A stretch of 64,000 nt of DNA, taken from the NCBI RefSeq assembly GCF_913773725.1, contig NZ_CAJYGK010000053.1, positions 124,001-188,000 on the forward strand, read 5' to 3'. Each line of letters starts with the position of its first letter. Within the stretch, counting starts at the first letter, position 1. The DNA is from an uncultured Aquabacterium sp. GTDB taxonomy: Bacteria; Pseudomonadota; Gammaproteobacteria; Burkholderiales; Burkholderiaceae_C. Positions 53,404 through 64,000 of the stretch are shown here, in pieces. The notes under the pieces were generated by a model that was given only the letters and a program-made list of their open reading frames with translations, had not been told where the DNA came from and did no database searches. The position numbers and the translations under genes are program-made.

Positions 53404-55499
53404 GTGCGCAGCCGGCGCCATACGGCCTTGCGCAGCCGCGCCCGGTCGGTGACGCGCACCTCGCGTGAACGCACGGCCACGCGCAGCGCCAGGATGAAGC
53501 TCACGGCCACGTTCAGCAGCCCCGTCAGCGGCACCGCCGCCATGCACCACCAGAAGCCGGGGAAGTGGATGACGCCCGGGCCCAGCGTGCCGGCGGCGGC
53601 CATGATCTGGCCCATCGACAGCGTCACGTGGCGCACGTCCAGCGGCAGCGCCAGAAAGCCCGCGATCACCGGCACCAGCCCGAGCATCAGGCCCAGCGAC
53701 ACGTTGGCTGCCAGCCCGGAGATGTTCTCGCGCCACCAGCGTGCCCAGTAGGCGGCCCGGTCGGCACCCAGCCACAGGCGGATCCGCGGGTTCCAGCGCA
53801 GGGCGCTGTCCAGCCGGTGCAGCACGAACCAGTTTTCCACCCACCCGGCGATGATGCTGGACGAAAACAGCAGCACCCCGGTGAACGCCGCAAACAGCAG
53901 CGTCGGGCCCAGCAGCGTCAGCGAGTGCAGCACGTACTCGGCCTTTTCCGCGCTGATCAGCGGCGCATCCATCACCCACCACGCCAGCACCTGGGCCAGC
54001 AGCACCAGGGGCCCCACCACCGCCAGGTTGCCCACGATGCCGGCCACCTGTGAACGGATCAGGTGGGCCACCTGGTCGACAAAGCCTTCGATGGCCTCGT
54101 CGGTGCGGGTGTCGGCCAGGCGCGCGGCCATGGCCGGGGCCGTCATTGCCGGCTGCTTGGTGGCCACCGTCCAGTGCAGCAGCTGCACGATGACGAAGCT
54201 CACGGCGTAGTTCACCCCCGCACCGAACCCCGCCCAGAACGGCGACAGGCCCAGCGCCATCACGGCGAACTTCATGTAGGTGGTGCCTGCGATCACGGCG
54301 CCCCCACCCCCGGCACGGCGCAGCATGTCGCGGTACTCGGCGCGGTTGCGGGTGATGTAGTGCTCGCCCGTCTCGGCGCTGCGCTCGGCCACCTTGCGCG
54401 CCAGCATGGCGTAATGCCGCGAGAACAGCGCGCGCACGCTGCGCCGCCGCTGCCCCTGCTCCAGCAGCTCGCACAGCAGGCTGCGCAGCACGGGGGCGGG
54501 TTGCGGTGCCAGGATCACCTCCAGCAGCTCTTCCACCCGGCGGCAGCGCGCGCACAGCTGGTCGATCTGGAACACCAGGTCGACCGAAATGCCCTGGGCT
54601 TCCAGGTGGCCGTGCAGGCCCCGCGCCGCGGCTGCACAGCGGTCCAGCAGCGCGCGCAGGTACTGCGCCTCCTGCAGCAGCGCGGTCGATGCCGCCTGGC
54701 GTTCCTCCGGGGGCAGGTTGGCTTCGTTGATGGCGAGTTCGTGCAGGCGCTCTGCGGCGCGCCCCAGCTGGCGGAAGGCCTCGCGGCCGAGTTGCTCGTC
54801 GCTCTGGCTGCTGGCCACGATGTGGGTGGGGCCGCCATCGTGGCCGCCCTCGCCGGGCACGAAGCCATCGTCGACCCGTGTGCCCAGCCGGCTGCGGAAG
54901 GCGGGCGACATGCCGGCGGCGCGCACCTGCGACACCAGGTAGGCGATGGCGTCCAGAAAGGGCTCGCGCCAGCCGGCGGGCGAGGCGGGCAGCGTCGGCT
55001 CGGCCAGGGCTTCGCGCCACAGCGCCGCCAGCTCCTCCAGCGTGGGCGCATCCAGCGCCGCCAGCCAGGCGCCGTCGAGCGGGTCGTCGAACAGCAGGTT
55101 GAACAGCTTGGCCAGGTCGCCGGTGTCGGGCGTGCCGGGCAGGGTCTTGCGGCGCAGGCGCTCGCCCAGCTCGTTCAGGAAGGAGCTGCGCGGCGAAAAG
55201 CCGTAGTCCGCCAGCAGTGCGGCCACATCGGTGTCGCGCCAGAACGCGGCCAGCACCCCGACCACGCGGGCGCGCCGCTCGGGGTGCGTGCGCAGGTGGC
55301 GCACCACGAACTGCGTGCCGCTGACCGGCTCACCGCGGCGCACCCAGTCGATCAGCTGGATCAGCCACAGATGCCGCTCCACCAGCGGGGCTTGGGGGTT
55401 GGCGCTGTCCAGCAGCGCCTCGATGGGCAACCGGTTGCCCGGGCGGGGCCACCAACGCTGGCGCGTGAGGGGGCGAAGCAGGGTCTTGATCCAGGCCAT
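53325..55499 (-). CDS. SpecificRecomb-family membrane protein (annotated 'site-specific recombinase', Gcr)
   Basis: A 724-residue protein of the SpecificRecomb family (Neisseria Gcr type). The N-terminal half is soluble and helical (LDSANPQAPLVERHLWLIQLIDWVRRGE; NEANLPPEERQAAS). The C-terminal half has about six to seven membrane helices (VVGPLVLLAQVLAWWVM, LLGPTLLFAAFTGVLLFSSSIIAGWVENWF, NVSLGLMLGLVPVIAGFLALP). No tyrosine- or serine-recombinase catalytic motif is visible, so the historic name is doubtful. ATG 55499 overlaps the apaG stop (TGATG), implying coupling with apaG. It ends inside the small convergent gene. Confidence 0.88.
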   Translation of the reverse strand: MAWIKTLLRPLTRQRWWPRPGNRLPIEALLDSANPQAPLVERHLWLIQLIDWVRRGEPVSGTQFVVRHLRTHPERRARVVGVLAAFWRDTDVAALLADYGFSPRSSFLNELGERLRRKTLPGTPDTGDLAKLFNLLFDDPLDGAWLAALDAPTLEELAALWREALAEPTLPASPAGWREPFLDAIAYLVSQVRAAGMSPAFRSRLGTRVDDGFVPGEGGHDGGPTHIVASSQSDEQLGREAFRQLGRAAERLHELAINEANLPPEERQAASTALLQEAQYLRALLDRCAAAARGLHGHLEAQGISVDLVFQIDQLCARCRRVEELLEVILAPQPAPVLRSLLCELLEQGQRRRSVRALFSRHYAMLARKVAERSAETGEHYITRNRAEYRDMLRRAGGGGAVIAGTTYMKFAVMALGLSPFWAGFGAGVNYAVSFVIVQLLHWTVATKQPAMTAPAMAARLADTRTDEAIEGFVDQVAHLIRSQVAGIVGNLAVVGPLVLLAQVLAWWVMDAPLISAEKAEYVLHSLTLLGPTLLFAAFTGVLLFSSSIIAGWVENWFVLHRLDSALRWNPRIRLWLGADRAAYWARWWRENISGLAANVSLGLMLGLVPVIAGFLALPLDVRHVTLSMGQIMAAAGTLGPGVIHFPGFWWCMAAVPLTGLLNVAVSFILALRVAVRSREVRVTDRARLRKAVWRRLRTQPLSFLLPPREPRSSPAGSSVEPGN

Positions 55500-55873
55500 C
55501 AATGCAGAGACTGAGAGCGCGCGAGCGTGAACGGCGCAATCGGGGCTTCAAAGGGGCGCGCGTCTTCGGTCATGCAGAAGAAGGTGCCCTCCATCACGCC
55601 ATGCGGCGTGCCCAGGCTGGTCCAGCTGGTGTACTCGAAGTGCTCGCCGGGGCGCAGCACCGGCTGGTGGCCCACCACCGCCAGGCCGCGCACCTCCTGC
55701 GTGCGGCCGGTCGCATCGGTGATCAGCCACTGGCGCGCCACCAGCTGCGCCGTCACCGTGCCCGTGTTGCGGATGGTGACCGTGTAGCTGAACGCGTACT
55801 CGTTCTGGCTGGGGTTGCTCTGCTCGTCCAGGTACTGGGGCTGCACGGAGCAGGTGAATTCGGCTTGGCTCAT
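55499..55873 (-). CDS. apaG: ApaG (Co2+/Mg2+ efflux-associated protein)
   Basis: A 124-residue protein of the ApaG family with an immunoglobulin-like beta fold. It shows VQPQYLDEQSNPSQNEYAFSYTVTIRNTG, RQWLITDATGRTQEVRGLAVVGHQPVLRPGEHFEYTSW and GVMEGTFFCMTEDARPFEAPIAPFTL, which are the family's core. The family was named after E. coli apaG, next to apaH. The molecular role is unclear. ATG 55873 gives the normal start (MSQAEF); 9 further nt upstream are in frame. It is the first gene of a two-gene unit with the SpecificRecomb gene, and it is divergent from rpe. Confidence 0.95.
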   Translation of the reverse strand: MSQAEFTCSVQPQYLDEQSNPSQNEYAFSYTVTIRNTGTVTAQLVARQWLITDATGRTQEVRGLAVVGHQPVLRPGEHFEYTSWTSLGTPHGVMEGTFFCMTEDARPFEAPIAPFTLARSQSLH

Positions 55874-55970
55874 CCGACCCATTCTAGGGAAAGCCCTTGC
55901 GTGACGTGGGTCACAAAACCCAGCGTCGCGTGGGGCTGTCCACCCGGAGGCGGAAGCTGAACGAATTTTT

Positions 55971-55976
55971 TACAAT
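55971..55976 (+). promoter_or_regulatory. Likely -10 element of rpe
   Basis: TACAAT at 55971-55976 in a T-rich stretch, 29 nt before the rpe ATG. The -35 position is not recognisable, so this is a one-box call. Confidence 0.4.
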
Positions 55977-56004
55977 GACGGGTTCCCCATCCACCGAGCC
56001 CGCC

Positions 56005-56688
56005 ATGTCCCGCACCTTCCGCATCGCCCCCAGCATCCTGTCCGCCGATTTCGCCCGCCTGGGCGAGGAAGTGCGCCACGTCATCGACGCCGGGGCCGAC
56101 TGGATCCACTTCGACGTGATGGACAACCACTACGTGCCCAACCTGACGTTCGGGCCGATGGTGTGCCAGGCGCTGCGCAAGCACGCCGTCAAGGCCGATG
56201 GCACCGCCGTGCCCATCGACGTGCACCTGATGGTGCAGCCGGTCGACGCGCTGGCCACGGCCTTTGCCAAGTCGGGTGCCGACATCATCACCTTCCACCC
56301 CGATGCCTCCACCCACGTCGACCGCACGCTGCAGCTCATCAAGGCGGAAGGCGTGCAGGCCGGGCTGGTGTTCAACCCCGCTGCGCCGGTGGACGTGCTG
56401 GAATGGGTGATCGACAAGGTGGACGTGGTGCTGCTGATGAGCGTGAACCCGGGCTTCGGTGGCCAGAGCTTCATCGACAGCACGTTGCGCAAGGCCGAGA
56501 AGGTGCGCAAGATCATTGACGCGTCGGGCCGCGACATCCGCCTGGAAATCGACGGCGGCATCAAGGTGGACAACATCCGCCGCGTGGCGGATGCCGGTGC
56601 CGACACCTTCGTGGCCGGCAGCGCGATCTTCGGTCAGCCCAGCTACAAGGCCGTGATCGACGCGATGCGGGCCGAGCTGGCGCGCTGA
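56005..56688 (+). CDS. rpe: Ribulose-phosphate 3-epimerase
   Basis: A 227-residue TIM-barrel enzyme interconverting D-ribulose 5-phosphate and D-xylulose 5-phosphate in the pentose phosphate pathway. Key segments: [36 protein letters not shown] (metal His and catalytic Asp), [44 protein letters not shown] and FVAGSAIFG (phosphate site). ATG 56005 fits the family start. It is a full-length housekeeping gene. In some Burkholderiales rpe precedes gph/trpE; here a lipoprotein gene on the other strand follows. Confidence 0.98.
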   Translation: MSRTFRIAPSILSADFARLGEEVRHVIDAGADWIHFDVMDNHYVPNLTFGPMVCQALRKHAVKADGTAVPIDVHLMVQPVDALATAFAKSGADIITFHPDASTHVDRTLQLIKAEGVQAGLVFNPAAPVDVLEWVIDKVDVVLLMSVNPGFGGQSFIDSTLRKAEKVRKIIDASGRDIRLEIDGGIKVDNIRRVADAGADTFVAGSAIFGQPSYKAVIDAMRAELAR

Positions 56689-56710
56689 TCCTGCGCGCCA
56701 GCGGTGCGGC

Positions 56711-57016
56711 TTACTTGCAGCGGTAGGCCGTACCGATCCACTCGTTCGTCATGCTGGTGCCCATCTGGCTCCAGACGACGTGCGAAGCGCCCTGGTCCAC
56801 AGCGGCATTCATGGCCTTGGCCTTGGCGTTCTTCGAACCGATCGAGGCACTGAGCCCCACGAAGATGGCGTCGCTGCCATTGACTGCGCCCAGCTTCTTG
56901 CAGCCCTTGACCTGCTCGGCCTGCACTTCCTGGATGTTGTTGGTGGTCATGGTGGTGCAACCGGTGGCGAGCAGGGCGGCGCCCATCACGGCGGCGAGGC
57001 AGTACTTCTTGAACAT
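56711..57016 (-). CDS. Small DUF4156-like lipoprotein
   Basis: A 101-residue lipoprotein. The signal peptide MFKKYCLAAVMGAALLATGC ends in a lipobox (Cys20). The body reads TNNIQEVQAEQVKGCKKLGAVNGSDAIFVGLSASIGSKNAKAKAMNAAVDQGASHVVW, with a Cys pair and the A..QGA.HVVW pattern common in small envelope lipoproteins of the DUF4156 type. The anchored site is probably the outer membrane. No function is established. It is convergent with rpe, with a 22-nt gap. Confidence 0.85.
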   Translation of the reverse strand: MFKKYCLAAVMGAALLATGCTTMTTNNIQEVQAEQVKGCKKLGAVNGSDAIFVGLSASIGSKNAKAKAMNAAVDQGASHVVWSQMGTSMTNEWIGTAYRCK

Positions 57017-57164
57017 GTGCTTCCTGGTTAAGACAGGGGGACGACAGACAGGCGCCCACCGCGAGCGCCTGACGGAATCGCCATTCTGGCATGGGGGTCA
57101 TGAGCGCCGCTGCGGCCCGGCTCGGCCAGGCGGCTGAGGCAACATGACGCCCGAGGAGCCCTTC

Positions 57165-57827
57165 ATGACCCAGCCCACCCTGCAACTCGACTTCGTTTCC
57201 GACATCTCCTGCCCGTGGTGCGCCATCGGCCTGGCCTCGTTGCGCCGCGCGATGGCCGAGCTGGCCGACGAGATGCAGTTCACCCTGCGCTTCCAGCCCT
57301 TCGAGCTGAACCCGCAGATGCCGCCGGGCGGCGAAGACATCGGCGAGCACCTGACCCGCAAGTACGGCTCGACGCCCGAGCAGCAGGCGCAGATCCGCGA
57401 GACCATCCGCCAGCGCGGTGCCGATGTGGGCTTCACCTTCAACAGCGAAGGGCGTGGCCGCATCTACAACACCTTCCACGCGCACCGCCTGCTGCACTGG
57501 GCGGGCGAAGAGCACCCCGAGCAGCAGCTCGCGCTGAAGCAGGCGCTGCTGGAAGCCTGCCACCGCGACCGCCAGGCCATGGACGACCCCGGCGTGCTGC
57601 TGGCCTGCGTGCGCCAGGCTGGGTTGGACGAGGCCAGCGCGCAGCTGGTGCTGACGGAAGGCCGCTATGGCGACGAGGTGCGGGAGCAGGAAGACATGTA
57701 CATGTCGGCCGGCATCCAGGCCGTGCCGGCGCTGGTGGTGAACAACCGGCACCTGGTGTCGGGAGGGCAGCCGGTGGAGAACTATGTGAAGGTGTTGAGG
57801 GAGATTGCGGGGCGCCAGGCACCGTGA
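57165..57827 (+). CDS. DsbA-family oxidoreductase (FrnE/HCCA-isomerase-like)
   Basis: A 220-residue cytoplasmic thioredoxin-fold protein with a helical insertion, of the DsbA/FrnE branch. The active-site CPWC is at about residues 16-19 (DISCPWCAIGLASL). The cis-Pro loop is GIQAVPALVVNNRHLVSGGQP, followed by a final helix. GAGGAG at 57153-57158 selects ATG 57165 over an in-frame ATG 7 codons earlier. No signal peptide is seen, so it is not periplasmic DsbA. A disulfide isomerase or polyketide-associated role is possible; the substrate is unknown. Confidence 0.92.
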   Translation: MTQPTLQLDFVSDISCPWCAIGLASLRRAMAELADEMQFTLRFQPFELNPQMPPGGEDIGEHLTRKYGSTPEQQAQIRETIRQRGADVGFTFNSEGRGRIYNTFHAHRLLHWAGEEHPEQQLALKQALLEACHRDRQAMDDPGVLLACVRQAGLDEASAQLVLTEGRYGDEVREQEDMYMSAGIQAVPALVVNNRHLVSGGQPVENYVKVLREIAGRQAP

Positions 57828-57829
57828 GC

Positions 57830-57853
57830 CTCATCCGTTTGGGTGAGCTTTTT
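57830..57853 (+). terminator. Intrinsic terminator before the CRISPR-Cas locus
   Basis: Stem CTCATCC/GGGTGAG (57830-57836, 57841-57847; one G-T pair) with loop GTTT, then C and T5. It isolates the cas genes from the upstream oxidoreductase gene. Two more hairpins follow in the cas3 leader (AGGCTC/GAGCCT about 57862-57881; CGCTCG/CGAGCG about 57905-57920). Confidence 0.75.
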
Positions 57854-57948
57854 CAGTCAACAAGGCTCAGTATTTGAGCCTCCCGATTGCCAGAATGGAC
57901 CCATCGCTCGTCTGGCGAGCGTCATCGTCCTCAAGGCAGGGAGGCTTC

Positions 57949-60243
57949 ATGGACGGACTGTTTCAAACGCAGCGCAATGACGCTGGTGTTGAATCGACCT
58001 CGATCCGTTGGTACGCGCACTCTGCAGAGGGCAGAGACGAGTCCGAGTGGCAGGGCCTGAAAGACCATCTGGAGGGTGTCGGCGCTCTGGCGTCCGACTT
58101 CGCCGCCAGTTTCCACGCCAGCGAGCTGGCGTTCTGCGCCGGGCTGCTTCACGACCTGGGCAAGTACTCGGTCGAGTTTCAGGCCCGACTTCGGGGCAGC
58201 CCCCAGAAAGTGGATCACGCCACATGGGGCGCCCGCATCGCGCTGGAGCGCTACAAGTCCATAGGGCATCTGCTCGCCTATGCGATAGCGGGACACCATG
58301 CCGGACTGGCCAATGGCAAGGGCGACGGGCGCCGTACGAGTCTTCAAGAGCGGTTGGCTGCAGAGTTGCCGGATCTGGATCCGCAGTGGCAGGCCGAACT
58401 GGCGCTGCCCTCGTCCTCGCCGGCTCTCCGTTCCTTCTCGCCCCGGCAAGACCGAGGCATGTTCCAGATGGCATTTCTGGTCCGCATGCTTTTTTCCTGC
58501 CTGGTCGACGCCGACTTCTTGGACACAGAGGCTTATTACAACCGTGTCGAGGGCCGCTCGCCGCTGAGGCATGAGCCGGGCAATAGACCGGGGCTGGGGG
58601 AGCTGAGGGCCTGTCTGAATCAGCATCTGTCAGGTTTTCGGGCCGAAGGGGCGGTCAATCAGATACGGGCCGAGATTCTTCGGCATGTTCGTGACCGAGC
58701 CGAGTTGGAGCCAGGCCTGTTCTCGCTCACGGTGCCCACGGGTGGCGGGAAGACGCTGGCCTCGCTCGCATTTGCCCTGGATCACGCCATCCGGCATGGT
58801 CAGCGGCGCGTGATCTTCGTGATCCCCTTCACAAGCATCGTGGAGCAGAACGCTGCGGTGTTTCGCCAAGCGCTCGGCCCGTGGGGTGACGATGCGGTGC
58901 TGGAACATCACAGCGCCTTCACCGACGATCCCCGCGCCAGCAAGGAGGCGAAAGAGAAGATCCATCTCGCGATGGAGAACTGGGATGCCCCCATTGTGGT
59001 TACCACGGCGGTGCAGTTCTTCGAAAGCCTGTTTGCCGATCGTCCTTCCAAATGCCGCAAGCTCCACAACATTGCAAGCAGCGTGGTGATCCTGGACGAG
59101 GCGCAGACCATGCCATTGAAGGTGCTGCGCCCCTGCGTGGCTGCACTGGACGAATTGGCGCGCAACTACCGTAGCAGCGTGGTGTTGTGCACCGCCACCC
59201 AACCTGCATTGAAGGCGCCTGACGCGGCCGCGGGGCTCGATGGCTTCGAGGGCGGGCTCGACGGTGTACGGGAGCTGGCCCCCGAGCCGCAACGGCTCTT
59301 TGAGCGGCTCAAGCGCGTGACGGTCAGGCACGTGGGCACCCTGGATGATGAGACGCTGCTGACTCAGTTGCGCAAGCACGAGCAAGTGCTGTGCATCGTC
59401 AACAACCGGCGCCATGCGCGGGCCTTGTACCAAGGCATGTCAGACCTGAGCGGCACCTATCACCTGACGACGCTCATGTGTGCAGCGCACCGCAGCAAGA
59501 TCTTGGCCGCCGCCCGCGAAGCCCTGCGACAGGGGCTGCCTTGTCGGCTGGTGTCCACGGCGCTGGTCGAAGCGGGCGTCGATGTGGCCTTTCCCACGGT
59601 CTACCGGGCGGAAGCGGGCCTCGATTCCATCGCGCAAGCTGCGGGGCGTTGCAACCGAGAAGGCCGATGGGCTGCCGAAAGCAGTGAAGTCCGGATCTTC
59701 GCCAATGCCAACGACGATTGGAAGGCACCGCCCGAACTCCGACAGTTCGCCGACGTGACCCGCGAGGTGCTGAGGACGCACCAAGGCGACCCGCTGGACC
59801 CGGTTGCAATCGAGCGGTACTTCAAGCAGCTCTATTGGCAGAAAGGCGATGAGGCACTTGACGCCGTGAACCTCCTGGGCCTGCTCAAAAAGGCCAAGAT
59901 TCAAAGCCTGCCCATGGATACGCTGGCGGAGAAATTCAAGATGATCGACAGCGTGCAGATGCCGGTGATCATTCCCTTTGAGCGGGAAGCCAGGGATGCC
60001 ATCCGAGACCTGCAATACGTGGACGGCCTACAAGGTGTCAGCCGCCGGCTGCAACGTTATCTCGTGCAGGTGCCCAAGCACGGCTTTGACGCCTTGCGAA
60101 AGGCGGGCGCCATCGAGGCCGTCCGTCCTGAAGAGTGGGGGGATCAGTTCATGGTCTTGGCCAATGAGAGTCTGTATGACCCAGGCGTGGGGCTTAGCTG
60201 GGATGAGCCGTCGTTCATCAGCGTAGCAGCGCTTGCTTGGTAG
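57949..60243 (+). CDS. cas3: Type I-C CRISPR helicase-nuclease Cas3
   Basis: A 764-residue fused HD nuclease and SF2 helicase that degrades DNA bound by Cascade. The HD part (about 1-230) has DHLEGVGAL, AGLLHDLGKYS (HD pair), DHATWGAR and IAGHHAGL. Helicase motif I is VPTGGGKTLASL (about 265); motif II is ILDEAQ, a DEAQ variant of DEAD/DExH; later CTATQ and AAGRCNREG (motif VI). GGGAGG lies 4 nt before ATG 57949, so upstream in-frame starts (57874, 57895) are discarded. Arrangement cas3-cas5c-cas8c-cas7c defines type I-C. A 376-bp regulatory gap separates it from cas5c. Confidence 0.96.
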   Translation: MDGLFQTQRNDAGVESTSIRWYAHSAEGRDESEWQGLKDHLEGVGALASDFAASFHASELAFCAGLLHDLGKYSVEFQARLRGSPQKVDHATWGARIALERYKSIGHLLAYAIAGHHAGLANGKGDGRRTSLQERLAAELPDLDPQWQAELALPSSSPALRSFSPRQDRGMFQMAFLVRMLFSCLVDADFLDTEAYYNRVEGRSPLRHEPGNRPGLGELRACLNQHLSGFRAEGAVNQIRAEILRHVRDRAELEPGLFSLTVPTGGGKTLASLAFALDHAIRHGQRRVIFVIPFTSIVEQNAAVFRQALGPWGDDAVLEHHSAFTDDPRASKEAKEKIHLAMENWDAPIVVTTAVQFFESLFADRPSKCRKLHNIASSVVILDEAQTMPLKVLRPCVAALDELARNYRSSVVLCTATQPALKAPDAAAGLDGFEGGLDGVRELAPEPQRLFERLKRVTVRHVGTLDDETLLTQLRKHEQVLCIVNNRRHARALYQGMSDLSGTYHLTTLMCAAHRSKILAAAREALRQGLPCRLVSTALVEAGVDVAFPTVYRAEAGLDSIAQAAGRCNREGRWAAESSEVRIFANANDDWKAPPELRQFADVTREVLRTHQGDPLDPVAIERYFKQLYWQKGDEALDAVNLLGLLKKAKIQSLPMDTLAEKFKMIDSVQMPVIIPFEREARDAIRDLQYVDGLQGVSRRLQRYLVQVPKHGFDALRKAGAIEAVRPEEWGDQFMVLANESLYDPGVGLSWDEPSFISVAALAW

Positions 60244-60247
60244 GAAC

Positions 60248-60284
60248 TTCATTGAATAGAAGTAAGCTCCTTGTCGGTGGCGTT
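60248..60284 (+). promoter_or_regulatory. Pseudo-protospacer targeted by the creA-like crRNA (TTC PAM)
   Basis: TTC at 60248-60250 is the canonical I-C PAM. It is followed by ATTGAATAGAAGTAAGC and further bases matching the creA-like spacer at 60516 in 23 of the first 29 positions. Mismatches are at 6, 13, 18, 20, 22 and 23. Positions 6 and 18 are flipped-out bases in type I R-loops. The target abuts the -35 box at 60291, so bound Cascade would block RNA polymerase. Confidence 0.72.
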
Positions 60285-60290
60285 GCTAAG

Positions 60291-60319
60291 TTGACATGCT
60301 GATGATGGCCACTTATCAT
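60291..60319 (+). promoter_or_regulatory. Near-consensus sigma-70 promoter between cas3 and cas5c
   Basis: TTGACA at 60291-60296 (perfect -35), 17-nt spacer, TATCAT at 60314-60319 (5 of 6 of the -10 consensus). Start expected near 60326. It is the best promoter in the whole window and lies directly downstream of the pseudo-protospacer. Confidence 0.82.
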
Positions 60320-60335
60320 CTGGCGCAGAAAAGGA

Positions 60336-60367
60336 AAAAGCCCCAGCGCGCCAACGCTGAGGCTTTT
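60336..60367. terminator. Bidirectional terminator-like hairpin after cas3
   Basis: Stem AAAAGCC-CAGCG / CGCTG-GGCTTTT with one mismatch and loop CGCCAA (60336-60367). It could end the cas3 transcript. For RNA starting near 60326 it lies at about +11 to +42 and would form an early hairpin or attenuator. Confidence 0.65.
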
Positions 60368-60420
60368 GTGGCAACCCAATCCACGAGCAGTGGGGAAGAC
60401 AGCAGCAGTCATTTCGCTGC

Positions 60421-60464
60421 AGGAGGGTGTGCGTATGGTCCGCCATACGATCAGGAGATCCTAA
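60421..60464 (+). CDS. creT: creT-like mini-ORF with tandem rare AGG-AGA codons
   Basis: A strong Shine-Dalgarno AGGAGGG (60421-60427) sits 7 nt before ATG 60435. The ORF has nine codons (M V R H T I R R S) and a TAA at 60462-60464. Codons 7-8 are AGG AGA, tandem minor arginine codons, while Arg in the surrounding genes is nearly all CGN. The RNA has its own strong promoter and a terminator hairpin 1 nt after the stop. This is the CreT design, where ribosomes stall and sequester the rare tRNA-Arg(UCU/CCU). Toxicity is inferred, not shown. It is far too short to be an ordinary gene. Confidence 0.6.
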
Positions 60465-60486
60465 GGCGACCGAGAGCGGGCTCTCG

Positions 60487-60497
<11 letters not shown>
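60465..60497 (+). terminator. Terminator hairpin of the creT-like RNA, overlapping the CRISPR-like repeat
   Basis: Perfect 12-bp stem GGCGACCGAGAG/CTCTCGGTCGCC (60465-60476, 60481-60492) with loop CGGG, then ATTTT. Its 3' arm includes the first bases of the repeat hairpin (CGCC at 60489-60492), so the two folds are mutually exclusive. Confidence 0.75.
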
Positions 60498-63128
<2,631 letters not shown>

Positions 63129-63132
<4 letters not shown>

Positions 63133-64000
63133 GCGCGATCACGCACCGCTACGAATTCGTCTTTCTGTTCGACGTCGCCAATGGCAACCCCAATGGCGAC
63201 CCGGATGCCGGCAACTTGCCGCGTCTGGACCCGGAAACCAACAAGGGCTTGGTGACGGACGTTTGCCTCAAGCGCAAGATCCGGAACTACGTGACGCTGG
63301 ACAAGGGCGACAACGATGGCTTTGCCATCTATATGCAGGAAAAGGCCGTGCTGAACAACCAGCACGCCATTGGGCGCAAGGCCATCGGGCTGGACAAGGA
63401 AACGGCGGAAGAGCTCAAGAAGCTGCCGAAAGATGAAGCCAAGGCGCGCGAGTTGACCGCTTGGATGTGCCGCAACTTCTTTGACATCCGTGCGTTCGGT
63501 GCCGTCATGACAACGGGGGTCAATGCTGGCCAGGTGCGTGGGCCTGTGCAATTTGCCTTCGCAACGTCGATCGATCCGGTGGTGCCCATCGAGGTGTCCA
63601 TCACGCGCATGGCAGTGACGACGCAGAAGGAAGCTGAAGACCAAAGCGGTGACAACCGCACCATGGGCCGCAAGCACATCATCCCCTACGGCCTGTACCG
63701 CGTGCATGGTTTCGTCTCGGCCAAGCTGGCCGAGCGAACGGGCTTCTCCGACAGCGATCTGCAGTTGCTCTGGCAATCGCTCATCAACATGTTCGAGCAT
63801 GACCGGTCCGCTGCGCGCGGCGAGATGGCCGCCCGCAAGCTGTTCGTGTTCGAGCATGAAAGTGCGATGGGCAACGCCCCGGCGCATAAGCTTTTCGAAG
63901 CGGTCGAAGTCGAGCGCCTCACGACCGACGCGGACGGTCCGGCACGGGCCTTCACCGACTACAAGGTTTCGGTCAAGCGCGACTCACTGCCGTCTGGCGT
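63129..64000 (+). CDS. cas7c: Type I-C Cas7c (Csd2), Cascade backbone subunit (3' end cut by window)
   Basis: At least 290 residues of Cas7c, the repeated subunit that coats the crRNA spacer. The start [37 protein letters not shown] is the standard Csd2 beginning. Then come LVTDVCLKRKIRNYV, NFFDIRAFGAVMTTG, AGQVRGPVQFAFATSIDPV, ITRMAVTT and MGRKHIIPYGLYRVHGFVSA, all conserved. It overlaps cas8c by 4 nt (ATGA) and runs off the right edge. cas4, cas1, cas2 and the repeat array are expected just beyond. Confidence 0.97.

Overview
The window is a 64 kb stretch of high-GC chromosome from a motile betaproteobacterium. It is most likely Burkholderiales, near the Sphaerotilaceae/Comamonadaceae group. 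I infer this from the flhDC master regulator pair, the gene content (VgrG/DUF4123 island, PqqU-type receptor, cyanase operon, SpecificRecomb membrane protein next to apaG), the strong GC3 bias and the many c-di-GMP genes. No rRNA or tRNA gene was recognised.

Layout. 1-6.6 kb: type VI secretion cargo island on the minus strand (vgrG, DUF4123 adaptor, DUF3304 lipoprotein, Tle1-like lipase cut by the left edge), coupled by 4-nt stop/start overlaps. 6.7-9 kb: a DUF456 membrane protein and a membrane diguanylate cyclase. 9-15.6 kb: an apparent PQQ module (PQQ-type sugar dehydrogenase lipoprotein, AcoR-type sigma-54 activator, PqqU-like TonB receptor). 16-19.4 kb: flhDC, and a secreted metzincin protease whose 5' leader carries a c-di-GMP-I (GEMM) riboswitch. 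19.5-22 kb: ahpC and ahpF with an OxyR-like operator. 22-33 kb: housekeeping and metabolic genes (MBL hydrolase, alkB, pepD, Mpo1-like, Crp/Fnr, CoA-transferase with a divergent LysR regulator whose 3' end is broken by a 61-bp duplication/insertion, methyltransferase, SET protein). 32.8-33.7 kb: a long non-coding stretch with several DnaA boxes, ahead of priA. 35.8-44 kb: HDOD protein, a frameshifted gene, esterase, a two-component pair, an Aer-like chemoreceptor and a Kef-type antiporter. 44.2-48.4 kb: a cyanate uptake/degradation operon (ABC transporter, DUF1348, cynS). 48.4-57.8 kb: DUF481 protein, globin-coupled GGDEF-EAL sensor, mltA, a SpecificRecomb membrane protein, apaG, rpe and a DsbA-like oxidoreductase.

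57.9-64 kb: a type I-C CRISPR-Cas locus (cas3, cas5c, cas8c, cas7c; the right edge cuts cas7). The most interesting signal is the 376-bp gap between cas3 and cas5c. It holds, in order: a TTC-flanked pseudo-protospacer; a near-consensus promoter (TTGACA-N17-TATCAT); a 9-codon ORF with a strong Shine-Dalgarno and tandem rare AGG-AGA arginine codons; a terminator hairpin; and a solitary I-C repeat followed by a spacer-like sequence matching the upstream pseudo-protospacer at 23 of the first 29 positions. This is the architecture of a CreTA RNA toxin-antitoxin (tRNA-sequestering creT RNA plus crRNA-like creA). It would make the host dependent on the Cas5c-Cas8c-Cas7c effector. Calls rest on reading the sequence and on family knowledge; no database search was run.
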